Below, piece by piece: positions 43,265 to 50,676 of a stretch of 64,000 bases of DNA (position 1 is its first letter; each line of letters opens with the position of its first letter). This DNA comes from Mesorhizobium ventifaucium. GTDB lineage: Bacteria; Pseudomonadota; Alphaproteobacteria; Rhizobiales; Rhizobiaceae. Position numbers and translations under genes: made by a program. The DNA lies in assembly GCF_935822925.1 (NCBI RefSeq), contig NZ_CAKXZS010000030.1, forward strand, positions 62,001 to 126,000. Reading direction: 5' to 3'. Under the pieces are notes generated by a model. The model worked only from the letters and a program-made list of their open reading frames with translations, was not told where the DNA came from and made no database searches.

Positions 43265-43452
43265 TTTCAGGCTGCGCAATGGCATGGATGTCGGGCGCTT
43301 TCGATCGACACAGAAGCCGATTGGTATGCACATCCCGACAATGCAGCCCACAAACACCCGAAGGTGATCGCCTCGCTTCAGACGTTGAATTCAATCCACT
43401 AATTCCTCTCCACAGGGGATGGTTCTTTGACTGGCGGTGGCAGTCTGGGGGC

Positions 43453-43713
43453 GGAACTGCGCTTCTCGTGCGGGGAGCCTACTATGATCGGTATCGGCCG
43501 CGTGATCTGCCGACGAGCAGCCGATCGTTGGAGGATTTCCTGCAGCGGGTGGCCGAGGAGATGAAATCCACTCGACCCGTGAATCCCGAAGATGCGACGA
43601 GATCCGTGTTCAAGGTACTCGCCAGGCATGTCGACCTCGGCCAGTCGGCCAAGGTGCGGGACGCGTTGCCGAAGCAAATCCGGGCGCTTTGGCCCGAAAG
43701 TGTCGGAGTCTAG
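43453..43713 (+). pseudogene. N-terminally truncated DUF2267 protein
   Basis: The open frame ending at 43713 matches the C-terminal two thirds of DUF2267 proteins: LLVRGAYYDRYRP, then SLEDFLQRVAEEM and ATRSVFKVLARHV, and LPKQIRALWP. The usual N-terminal helical part (about 50-60 residues) is absent. The frame upstream (from 43213) is unrelated, and no start codon with a ribosome binding site is present. It is probably a remnant left by a deletion or recombination in the 43.2-43.45 kb stretch. Confidence 0.6.
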
Positions 43714-43740
43714 CAGAAAGTCCGGCTGCCGATACGGTTC

Positions 43741-43920
43741 TCAGCTGCCCCCGCCCGGGCGGTCTTTCTCCTCCCGATACAGTCGCTCGGTGGCCCGGTC
43801 GCTTTCTCTGCGCTCTGCAGGCCCGCGACGTCGCCACGTAAGGAGTGCATAGGCGAGCAGGATTGCCAGCAGTAGCGGGCCGCCAGCAACGACGATCAAC
43901 CACATACTGTTCTCGAACAT
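43741..43920 (-). CDS. Small single-span membrane protein
   Basis: This 59-residue protein starts MFENSMWLIVVAGGPLLLAI. It has one membrane helix followed by a charged tail (RRRGPAERRESDRATERLYR). AAAGGAGAT lies six bases before ATG 43920, a near-ideal ribosome binding site, which is the main support. No family recognised. Its tail resembles many small stress-associated rhizobial membrane proteins. It is divergent from prkA. Confidence 0.65.
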   Translation of the reverse strand: MFENSMWLIVVAGGPLLLAILLAYALLTWRRRGPAERRESDRATERLYREEKDRPGGGS

Positions 43921-44006
43921 GGAACATCTCCTTTCCCTTGCTCCTGGTGCCGGGTTGGACACCGCAGTGCAGCTCTCTTCGCCGAATGACCTGTGCGTCG
44001 CCATTC

Positions 44007-44042
44007 AACCTGCTGAGCGCGGGCAACCTGATGAGCGCGGGC
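44007..44042. repeat. 18-bp tandem duplication with one mismatch
   Basis: The unit AACCTGCTGAGCGCGGGC (44007-44024) is followed by AACCTGATGAGCGCGGGC (44025-44042). It lies in the 378-bp gap (43921-44298) between the small membrane gene and prkA. Apart from this repeat and the EcfG-like site near its end, I see nothing else in that gap. Confidence 0.75.
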
Positions 44043-44226
44043 GGTTTATTTCTTCAGAAAGGCAGCTTGTACCCAGCGGGCTGTTGCACTCGGCAAGCGC
44101 TGATGGAAGAATGGACTTCCCTCGGAAACGTTCCATTGTGCGAGCCATTCGCTGGCTGACTTCCAGGCGTTCACGATATCTGTCTCGACCCCTAACATCC
44201 GGTCGCAGACGCACTACGTGTTATAG

Positions 44227-44252
44227 GGAACCACAAAGGCTTTCCGACAGTT
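44227..44252 (+). promoter_or_regulatory. Candidate EcfG-type promoter of the prkA operon
   Basis: GGAAC (44227-44231), 18 bases, GTT (44250-44252), 47 bp upstream of the prkA start. The arrangement fits the rhizobial RpoE2/EcfG consensus GGAAC-N18/19-TT. The prkA-yeaH-spoVR module is a stress system in other bacteria. Confidence 0.6.
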
Positions 44253-44298
44253 GAATGAAGAGGCGAGAGCAACCAGACCGGCCGGGGCGAGGAATACC

Positions 44299-46248
44299 AT
44301 GCGCGAGAACCACTCCGACGTCTTCGATCTGTTTTCGGAGATTTACACCAATGCGGCGCAGGAGGAGATAAGCATCCAGCAATATCTCCTTGCCTGCCGC
44401 GAGGATAAATCGATGTATGCCTCGGCGCCCGAGCGGATGGTCGAGGCGATCGGCGAGCCCACCCTGATCGACACCAGCATGGATGAGCGGCTCGGCCGCA
44501 TTTTCTCGAACAGGACAATCAAGGTCTATCCCACCTTTTCCGAGTTTTATGGCATGGAGGACACGATCGAGCGCATAGCCGGCTATTTCCGCTATGCCTC
44601 TCAAGGGCTCGAAGAGCGCAAGCAGATTCTTTATCTGCTTGGCCCTGTCGGCGGCGGCAAGTCCTCGCTCGCCGAACGGCTGAAGAAGCTGATGGAGGAG
44701 CGTCCGATCTATACGCTGAAGGTCGGCGGCCAGATCAGCCCGGTTTTCGAATCGCCGCTCGGGCTTTTCAATCCTGACCGCATGGGCGACCTTTTAGAGG
44801 ACAAGTATGGCATCGCGCGGCGCCGGCTGAACGGTCTTATCTCGCCATGGGCGGCCAAGCGCCTCGACGAACTGTCAGGCGACATCTCCAAATTCAGCGT
44901 CGTCAAGCTGATGCCTTCGCGGCTACGCCAGATCGGCATCGCCAAGACCGAGCCAGGCGATGAGAACAACCAGGACGTTTCGGCTCTGGTCGGCAAGGTC
45001 GACATCAGACAGCTCGAGCATTTCAGCCAATCCGATCCGGACGCCTATTCCTACAGCGGCGGCCTGAACCGGACCACGCAGGGGCTGCTCGAGTTCGTCG
45101 AGATGTTCAAAGCGCCGATCAAGGTCCTCCATCCGCTGCTGACCGCTACCCAGGAAGGCAGCTACAACGGTACGGAAAACTTCGGATCTTTCCCGTATCA
45201 GGGCATCGTCGTAGCCCATTCCAACGAATCGGAATGGCTGCAGTTCAAGAACAACAAGAACAACGAGGCGTTCCTCGACCGTATCCTGGTGGTCAAGGTT
45301 CCGTATTGCCTGCGGGTCACCGAAGAAAGGCAGATCTACGAAAAGCTGCTGCGCGAAAGCGAATTGGCCTCCAGTTCCTGCGCTCCAGAGGTTCTCGACA
45401 TTCTCAGCCGGTTCACCGTCTCGACCCGTCTGGCCGAGCACGACAATTCGCCGCTCTACACGAAGATGCGCGTTTATGACGGCGAGAACCTCAAGGACAT
45501 AGATCCCAAGGCGAAGTCGGTTCAGGAATACCGCGATGCCGCCGGGGTCGATGAAGGCATGAACGGCGTCAGCACGCGCTTTGCCTTCAAGATCCTGTCG
45601 CAGACCTTCAACTACGACACCAAGGAAGTGGCCGCCGATCCGGTGCATCTGATGTACATTCTGGAGGAGGCGATCAAGCGCGAGCAGTTCCCCAAGGAAA
45701 CGGAAGCTGCCTATCTCGACTTCATAAAGTCGGAACTGGCCACGCGTTATGCCGAGTTCATCGGCCATGAAATTCAGAAGGCCTATCTGGAATCCTACAG
45801 CGAATACGGCCAAAACCTGTTCGATCGCTACATCGCCTATGCCGATGCCTGGATCGAGGACCAGGACTACAAAGACCCCGATACCGGCCAGATCCTCAAT
45901 CGCGAGGTGCTGGACAACGAACTGTCGCAAGTCGAAAAGCCGGCCGGCATTGCCAACCCCAAAGACTTCCGCAACGAGGTCGTGAAGTTCACGTTGCGCG
46001 CCCGGGCGAGGAACCATGGCCGCAACCCGTCCTGGACAAGCTATGAAAAGCTGCGCGAAGTCATCGAGAAGCGGATGTTCGGCCAGGTCGAGGACCTGCT
46101 TCCGGTGATCAGCTTCGGCTCCAAGCAGGACAGCGTGACGGAGAAGCGGCATACCGAGTTCGTGCATCGGATGGTCGGACGCGGTTACACCGAACGTCAA
46201 GTCCGCCGGCTGGTGGACTGGTACATGCGGGTGAACAAGGCGGGCTGA
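44299..46248 (+). CDS. prkA: PrkA-type AAA+ serine protein kinase (YeaG family)
   Basis: This 649-residue protein has the PrkA AAA domain with Walker A GPVGGGKSS (about 115-123) and a C-terminal PrkA domain. The length is typical. PrkA/YeaG is a stress- and stationary-phase-induced kinase, usually encoded with YeaH and SpoVR (YcgB), exactly the order here. ATG 44299 has GAGGA upstream; an in-frame ATG at 44251 falls on the predicted promoter and is rejected. It acts in the cytoplasm. Confidence 0.95.
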   Translation: MRENHSDVFDLFSEIYTNAAQEEISIQQYLLACREDKSMYASAPERMVEAIGEPTLIDTSMDERLGRIFSNRTIKVYPTFSEFYGMEDTIERIAGYFRYASQGLEERKQILYLLGPVGGGKSSLAERLKKLMEERPIYTLKVGGQISPVFESPLGLFNPDRMGDLLEDKYGIARRRLNGLISPWAAKRLDELSGDISKFSVVKLMPSRLRQIGIAKTEPGDENNQDVSALVGKVDIRQLEHFSQSDPDAYSYSGGLNRTTQGLLEFVEMFKAPIKVLHPLLTATQEGSYNGTENFGSFPYQGIVVAHSNESEWLQFKNNKNNEAFLDRILVVKVPYCLRVTEERQIYEKLLRESELASSSCAPEVLDILSRFTVSTRLAEHDNSPLYTKMRVYDGENLKDIDPKAKSVQEYRDAAGVDEGMNGVSTRFAFKILSQTFNYDTKEVAADPVHLMYILEEAIKREQFPKETEAAYLDFIKSELATRYAEFIGHEIQKAYLESYSEYGQNLFDRYIAYADAWIEDQDYKDPDTGQILNREVLDNELSQVEKPAGIANPKDFRNEVVKFTLRARARNHGRNPSWTSYEKLREVIEKRMFGQVEDLLPVISFGSKQDSVTEKRHTEFVHRMVGRGYTERQVRRLVDWYMRVNKAG

Positions 46249-46267
46249 GTCCGGCCGGGATGGTTCC

Positions 46268-47578
46268 ATGCCGATCTTTGTCGATCGCCGACTGAACCCG
46301 AAGGACAAGAGCCTCGGCAACCGCCAGCGCTTCCTGAAGCGTGCGCGCGAAGAGCTGAAGCGAAGCATCCGGGATCGGATCCGTACCGGCAAGATCGCCG
46401 ATGTCGACAGCGAGCACGCCGTCTCGATGCCGGCGAGGGGCACAGGCGAGCCGAGCTTCAGCGATGCGAAGGACAGCGGCAGGCGGCAGCACATCCTGCC
46501 GGGCAACAAGCATTTCGCCCCGGGCGACCGGGTTCCCAAGCCCGGCCAGGGCGGTGGCGGCTCGTCTCCCGGGAAAACGGTCTCGGAGGACGAATTTCGT
46601 TTCGTGCTCTCGCGCGAGGAGGTGCTCGACCTCTTTTTCGAGGATCTCGAACTTCCCGACATGGTCAAGCTCAACCTCAAGGAGATACTTTCCTTCAAAC
46701 CGCGCCGCGCCGGATTCGCGGCGACCGGTTCGCCGACCAACATCAATGTCGGTCGCACGATGCGAAACAGCCATGGTCGCCGGATTGCGCTAAGGCGCCC
46801 CAAGCAGGAGGAGCTTGATGCGATTGCGGAGCAACTCGCAATCCTGGAGGCAGAGCCGCAGAGCGCGGCGCCGGCACGCCAGCGCATTGCAGCGTTGCGG
46901 GAGGAGCTTGAGCGACTTGAGCGCCGCCGCAAGCGGATCGCCTATGTCGATCCCGTCGACATCCGCTTCAACCGTTTCGACGCCCAGCCCGTGCCGAATG
47001 CCAATGCGGTCATGTTCTGTCTCATGGACGTATCCGGCTCGATGGGCGAACGCGAGAAGGATCTGGCCAAGCGCTTCTTCGTACTGCTGCACCTGTTCCT
47101 GAAACGGCGCTACGACCGCACCGAAATCGTCTTCATCCGCCATACGCACGAGGCGCAGGAGGTGGACGAGGAAACTTTCTTCTACAATACGCAAAGCGGC
47201 GGTACGGTCGTTTCCACAGCACTCGAGGAAATGCACCGCATCATCGCGCAGCGCTATCCCAGCAACGAGTGGAACATCTATGCCGCCCAGGCGTCGGACG
47301 GCGACAATTTCGTCACCGATTCCGAGCGCTGCATCGGCCTGATGGACGGCCAGATCATGCGCCTGTGCCAGTATTTCGCCTATGTCGAGATCATAGACGA
47401 ACGTGAGAGCCATATTTTCGGCACCACCGACAATGGAACCTCGCTCTGGCGCGCCTACAGCGTTGTCAACCAGAGATGGCCGAATTTCCAGATGAGCCGT
47501 ATCGCCAACGCAGCCGACATCTATCCGGTCTTTCGCCAGCTCTTTGCCAGGCAGCCGGTCTTGCAGAAAAGCGCTTGA
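46268..47578 (+). CDS. YeaH/YhbH family protein (DUF444, VWA-like)
   Basis: This 436-residue protein starts MPIFVDRRLNPKDKSLGNRQRFLKR, the typical YeaH N-terminus, with a charged Gly-rich middle. A von Willebrand A-like domain with a MIDAS motif (VMFCLMDVSGSMGERE, about 255) forms the C-terminal half. It is the partner of PrkA, 19 bp after it. Its function in the PrkA system is not defined biochemically. Normal length and no defects. Confidence 0.93.
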   Translation: MPIFVDRRLNPKDKSLGNRQRFLKRAREELKRSIRDRIRTGKIADVDSEHAVSMPARGTGEPSFSDAKDSGRRQHILPGNKHFAPGDRVPKPGQGGGGSSPGKTVSEDEFRFVLSREEVLDLFFEDLELPDMVKLNLKEILSFKPRRAGFAATGSPTNINVGRTMRNSHGRRIALRRPKQEELDAIAEQLAILEAEPQSAAPARQRIAALREELERLERRRKRIAYVDPVDIRFNRFDAQPVPNANAVMFCLMDVSGSMGEREKDLAKRFFVLLHLFLKRRYDRTEIVFIRHTHEAQEVDEETFFYNTQSGGTVVSTALEEMHRIIAQRYPSNEWNIYAAQASDGDNFVTDSERCIGLMDGQIMRLCQYFAYVEIIDERESHIFGTTDNGTSLWRAYSVVNQRWPNFQMSRIANAADIYPVFRQLFARQPVLQKSA

Positions 47579-47587
47579 GGGGAGCCG

Positions 47588-49192
47588 ATGGCAATCCAGA
47601 CCAGCAAATCCGGCCAGACCAGCAAGTTCGGCCAGACCGGCAAGTCCAGCCAAACCAGCCAATCAGGTTTGCTCTTTTCTGGGTCCGACTGGGATTTCAA
47701 GACACTGTCGCGCGCCTACGAAGCGATCGAGGCGATCGCGATCGAAGAGCTTCACCTCGACATCTATCCGGTGCAGATGGAGATCATCTCGTCCCAGCAG
47801 ATGCTCGACGCCTATTCCTCGGTCGGCATGCCGCTGATGTATCGCCACTGGTCCTTCGGCAAGCATTTTCTCTACCAGGAATTGCTCTATCGCAAAGGCG
47901 GGCGGGGGCTCGCCTATGAGCTGGTGATCAATTCCAATCCTTGCATCGTCTACCTGATGGAGGAAAACACCATGGCCCTGCAGGCCTTGGTGACAGCTCA
48001 TGCAGCGCTTGGCCATAATCATTTTTTCAAGAACAATCATCTGTTCCGGCAATGGACGGACGCCAGCGCGATCCTGAGCTATCTGGACTTTGCCAAGGGT
48101 TACATTGCCCGTTGCGAGGAGCGGCACGGCGTCGCCGCGGTGGAGGCGATCCTCGATGCGGCCCACGCGCTGATGGAACAGGGGGTGTTCAGATATCGCC
48201 GGCCGCCAAAGCTGTCGTCGGAGCGGCAGCGTGAAGGCGTTCGTGAGCGCCTGGAATACGAAGAGCGTTCCTACAATGACCTTTGGCGCACGCTCCCGCG
48301 TTCGAAGGACGGGACCAAGGCCAGCGGAACGGACCTCGGCATCGCGGAGCGAAAGAAAACGCTCAACCTGCCCGAGGAGAACTTGCTCTACTTCCTGGAA
48401 AAAAACAGCCTGGTCCTGGAGCCTTGGCAGCGTGAAATCATCAGGATCGTCCGCGTCGTCGCGCAATATTTTTATCCGCAGCGGCAAACGCAGGTGATGA
48501 ACGAAGGCTGCGCCACCTTCGTGCACTACACGCTCATGAACATGCTGTTCGATCGCGGCCTGATCAGCGAAGGCGCGATGCTGGAAATCCTGCGCAACCA
48601 TTCGAACGTGATCTTTCAGCCGGGCTTCGACGACCCGCGCTTTTCCGGCATCAATCCTTATGCGTTGGGCCTCGACATGATGCAGGACATCCAGCGCATA
48701 TCGACAGAGCCGACCGCCGAGGATCGTGACTGGTTCCCCGATTTCGCCGGCAATGGCAATTGGCGCGAAACCCTTCTCGACGCGTGGGCGAACCATCGCG
48801 ACGAATCTTTCATCCGCCAGTATCTGAGCCCCGCTCTGATGCGAAAATGGCGGTTCTTTATCCTCGCCGACGCCGCCAGCGAACCGCATTACGAAGTCGC
48901 GTCGATACACAATGAGCGTGGCTACGAAAAGATACGCGCCGGGCTCGCCCAGAGCTACGACATCGGCGCGAGCCGGCCGGATATCCAGGTGGTGGATGTG
49001 GATCTGCTCGGCGACCGGCAGTTGCGATTGGAGCACAAGGTGAAGAACGGCATCATGCTGGAGGAGGCCAGTCGCGACGCCGCCCTCCGCCATATCCGGA
49101 CCCTGTGGGGCTATGAGGTCAGCCTGGCGGCGATCGATGCGCAAACGGGCGGGACGCTCAACGAACGTTCGACCAGCCAAATCGGGGAATGA
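47588..49192 (+). CDS. SpoVR family protein (YcgB-like)
   Basis: This 534-residue protein has the SpoVR body from about residue 28 on (SDWDFKTLSRAYEAIEAIA, then QVMNEGCATFVHYTLMNMLF). It is the third gene of the PrkA-YeaH-SpoVR module, 9 bp after yeaH. The first 27 residues are unusual: four six-residue repeats (QTSKSG, QTSKFG, QTGKSS, QTSQSG) encoded by 18-bp DNA repeats. Relatives usually lack such a tail. Its end overlaps a small opposite-strand gene by 82 bp. Confidence 0.93.
   Translation: MAIQTSKSGQTSKFGQTGKSSQTSQSGLLFSGSDWDFKTLSRAYEAIEAIAIEELHLDIYPVQMEIISSQQMLDAYSSVGMPLMYRHWSFGKHFLYQELLYRKGGRGLAYELVINSNPCIVYLMEENTMALQALVTAHAALGHNHFFKNNHLFRQWTDASAILSYLDFAKGYIARCEERHGVAAVEAILDAAHALMEQGVFRYRRPPKLSSERQREGVRERLEYEERSYNDLWRTLPRSKDGTKASGTDLGIAERKKTLNLPEENLLYFLEKNSLVLEPWQREIIRIVRVVAQYFYPQRQTQVMNEGCATFVHYTLMNMLFDRGLISEGAMLEILRNHSNVIFQPGFDDPRFSGINPYALGLDMMQDIQRISTEPTAEDRDWFPDFAGNGNWRETLLDAWANHRDESFIRQYLSPALMRKWRFFILADAASEPHYEVASIHNERGYEKIRAGLAQSYDIGASRPDIQVVDVDLLGDRQLRLEHKVKNGIMLEEASRDAALRHIRTLWGYEVSLAAIDAQTGGTLNERSTSQIGE
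47597..47668 (+). repeat. Four 18-bp repeats in the 5' end of spoVR
   Basis: Units begin at 47597, 47615, 47633 and 47651, each close to CAGACCAGCAAATCCGGC and each encoding a Q-T-S/G-K/Q-x-G/S hexapeptide. The frame is preserved, so copy number could vary without breaking SpoVR. Confidence 0.85.
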
Positions 49193-49482
49193 CCAAAACC
49201 TGCGACGGCGTCGTTACGCCATTCGCTGTAAGTTCCGCCAGTTTCCAATGTTCTGGCCGTCGGACCCGGGAAGGTCGGCTCCGTCGGGATTTCCGACGGT
49301 GTTTCGGGAGGAATTTCGACGGGCTGCCTTTGCGGGCCTGGAACGGGATCAGGCGAAGGCGGGGGAACGCCCGGAGGCTCACCCGGCGGAGTTTCCGGCG
49401 GAGCAGGCGGCCGGGCAGGCTCGGGATTGGGATTATCCGGTATCGGCACGGGATTGTTCGGATCAGGATCGGGATCAGTCAT
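49111..49482 (-). CDS. Proline-rich small protein of unknown function
   Basis: This 123-residue frame begins MTDPDPDPNNPVPIPDNPNP. Residues 1-70 are dominated by Pro, Glu and Asp (PPGEPPGVPPPSPDPVPG), so it is probably disordered. GGAG precedes ATG 49482 and an EcfG-like promoter lies about 100 bp upstream, which supports expression. The C-terminal end overlaps spoVR on the other strand by 82 bp. Short acidic proline-rich proteins of this type occur in rhizobia; none has a known role. The strand-biased codon pattern could still mislead. Confidence 0.55.
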   Translation of the reverse strand: MTDPDPDPNNPVPIPDNPNPEPARPPAPPETPPGEPPGVPPPSPDPVPGPQRQPVEIPPETPSEIPTEPTFPGPTARTLETGGTYSEWRNDAVAGFGHSPIWLVERSLSVPPVCASIAARLTS

Positions 49483-49579
49483 TGGATACGCTCCGAACGC
49501 GTTGTGGTCGACCTCGGCGTAGATGCGGGCCGTTTGCAGGATACCCCTCGTTTCGCCATGCAGGATCATCCAGGATGAC

Positions 49580-49604
49580 AACCATCATGCCGAACGATGG
49601 TTCC
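49580..49604 (-). promoter_or_regulatory. Candidate EcfG-type promoter for the proline-rich gene
   Basis: On the minus strand GGAAC (49604-49600), 17 bases, GTT (49582-49580). It gives a leader of about 90 bases to ATG 49482. Confidence 0.55.
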
Positions 49605-49734
49605 GTGCCTTTGCGGTGCTCAATGCCAGCGGCGTTGGGAATGGGGCAGCGCCTCCACCTTCGACGCCTTTACCACGCCGGCGGGCACGCTATCTACTCT
49701 GCGTATCGCGAGGCACCATTCAGGGAATAGCAGC

Positions 49735-50229
49735 ATGCGCGCGTTCATGATTGTCACCATTCTCCTGGTCGCAATCACCATGGCGCTCTCGCTTGCGCAC
49801 GCGTTGGAGTTGCCCGGCAAGTTGCGCCTCAAGGAGGCCACCTACAAATCTGTGCAGACGATCTACTATCCCGGTTTCACTGTCGGCGGGTTTGCCGAGA
49901 TCGGCGGCATCGTTGCACTCGCCACCCTGCTTTACCTCACGCCTTATCCAGGCGCTCGATACTGGTGGACCTTGGCGGCGCTTGTCTTCCTGGTGGCGGA
50001 ACATGCGACCTATTGGCTGGTCACGCATCCCGTCAACAATTTCTGGGTGCAAGATGTCGCTGTCTCGAAACCAGCCGCGAGGTTTTTTTCAATGCTGCGT
50101 CGGAAGCAAAGCGGCGACTGGACAAACCTGCGCGACGTTTGGGAAGCCTCGCACGTCGCCAGGGCAGGCTTGGCGATGCTGAGCCTGACCTCGATTGCTG
50201 TCGCCGCGACGTTTTTTGCTGGGGAGTGA
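49735..50229 (+). CDS. Membrane protein, possibly DUF1772-like
   Basis: This 164-residue protein has four hydrophobic segments (MIVTILLVAITMALSLAHAL, FAEIGGIVALATLLYL, WWTLAALVFLVAEHATYWLV, LAMLSLTSIAVAATFFA). The early His in LAHALELPGKL and the late W-x-x-L-R-D-x-W-E-x-S-H pattern resemble DUF1772/anthrone-oxygenase-like proteins. ATG 49735 follows AGGGAATAG. Not obviously linked to its neighbours, and the function is unknown. Confidence 0.68.
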   Translation: MRAFMIVTILLVAITMALSLAHALELPGKLRLKEATYKSVQTIYYPGFTVGGFAEIGGIVALATLLYLTPYPGARYWWTLAALVFLVAEHATYWLVTHPVNNFWVQDVAVSKPAARFFSMLRRKQSGDWTNLRDVWEASHVARAGLAMLSLTSIAVAATFFAGE

Positions 50230-50255
50230 ATAGCGCGGAGGGATACGCAGCGGCG

Positions 50256-50462
50256 CTACTTGTTCGTCCGCATCTTTTGCCTTGGATTGATTCCGCCAAG
50301 GGCGTTCGTGTCGTTCTCGACGTCGCCTTCGATCGTATTTTCGCCTTCGAGCAAGACTTCGTCGCCTTCCTTGATCGTGCCCTTGGAGGTCCCGATACCG
50401 GGATTGTTCCTCAGATCGGCATCACTCGGCTTTTTCCACTTTGGATGTTTGATTCCGCTCAT
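50256..50462 (-). CDS. Small acidic/basic hypothetical protein, stress-type
   Basis: This 68-residue hydrophilic protein begins MSGIKHPKWKKPSDADLRNN, with a later EGENTIEGDVENDT stretch. AAGGAG lies eight bases before ATG 50462 and an EcfG-like promoter is just upstream. Similar short KHPKW proteins are common as hypothetical genes in rhizobia. No function known. Confidence 0.75.
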   Translation of the reverse strand: MSGIKHPKWKKPSDADLRNNPGIGTSKGTIKEGDEVLLEGENTIEGDVENDTNALGGINPRQKMRTNK

Positions 50463-50496
50463 GGCACAACTCCTTCGAAAAGGCTCCTGTTCTAGA

Positions 50497-50521
50497 AACA
50501 GCAGGGCGCGATGAATGTTCC
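50497..50521 (-). promoter_or_regulatory. Candidate EcfG-type promoter for the 68-residue protein
   Basis: On the minus strand GGAAC (50521-50517), 17 bases, GTT (50499-50497), about 35 bp upstream of the start codon at 50462. Confidence 0.6.
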
Positions 50522-50561
50522 GCCGAAACTCACCTTGATGGGGGCCTTGCCCGAGAGGCGG

Positions 50562-50676
50562 CTAAAGCGCGTCGCATTTGACCGGCCTCACACGACGCGC
50601 TTTAGGTTGTTGTTTATGCATGTCGTTGTCGCAAAACCGCTGCGCACCCTCGGTTCAAGCCCGAGGGCATGCTTTA
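50562..50676. repeat. Dispersed rhizobial palindromic repeat element
   Basis: CTAAAGCGCGTCG (50562-50574) is exactly complementary to CGACGCGCTTTAG (50593-50605). The following GTTGTTGTTTATGCATGTCGTTGTCGCAAAACCGC-like segment and a final GCATGCTTTAGAGC belong to a pattern I recognise as frequent between rhizobial genes. It reaches the 3' end of the PCMT-esterase gene. Confidence 0.7.

Noticed and set aside
43155..43394. Minus-strand frame across the 15-bp duplication
   Set aside because: No start signal or homology; it only reads through the scar region.
44085..44131. A further GGAAC-like site on the minus strand upstream of the 59-residue membrane protein
   Set aside because: The -10 part is ATT instead of GTT and the predicted leader would be about 170 bases, so support is too weak.
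44923..46932. Minus-strand frame of 669 codons opposite prkA and yeaH
   Set aside because: Antisense of a conserved module; no start signal and no recognisable domain.
47597..47668. Repeated units that might suggest a CRISPR array
   Set aside because: Units are 18 bp, contiguous without spacers and lie in frame inside spoVR; no cas genes nearby.
50641..50676. GGTTCAAGCCC-like segment resembling a tRNA T-arm
   Set aside because: No acceptor, D or anticodon stems can be built around it; it belongs to the rhizobial repeat.
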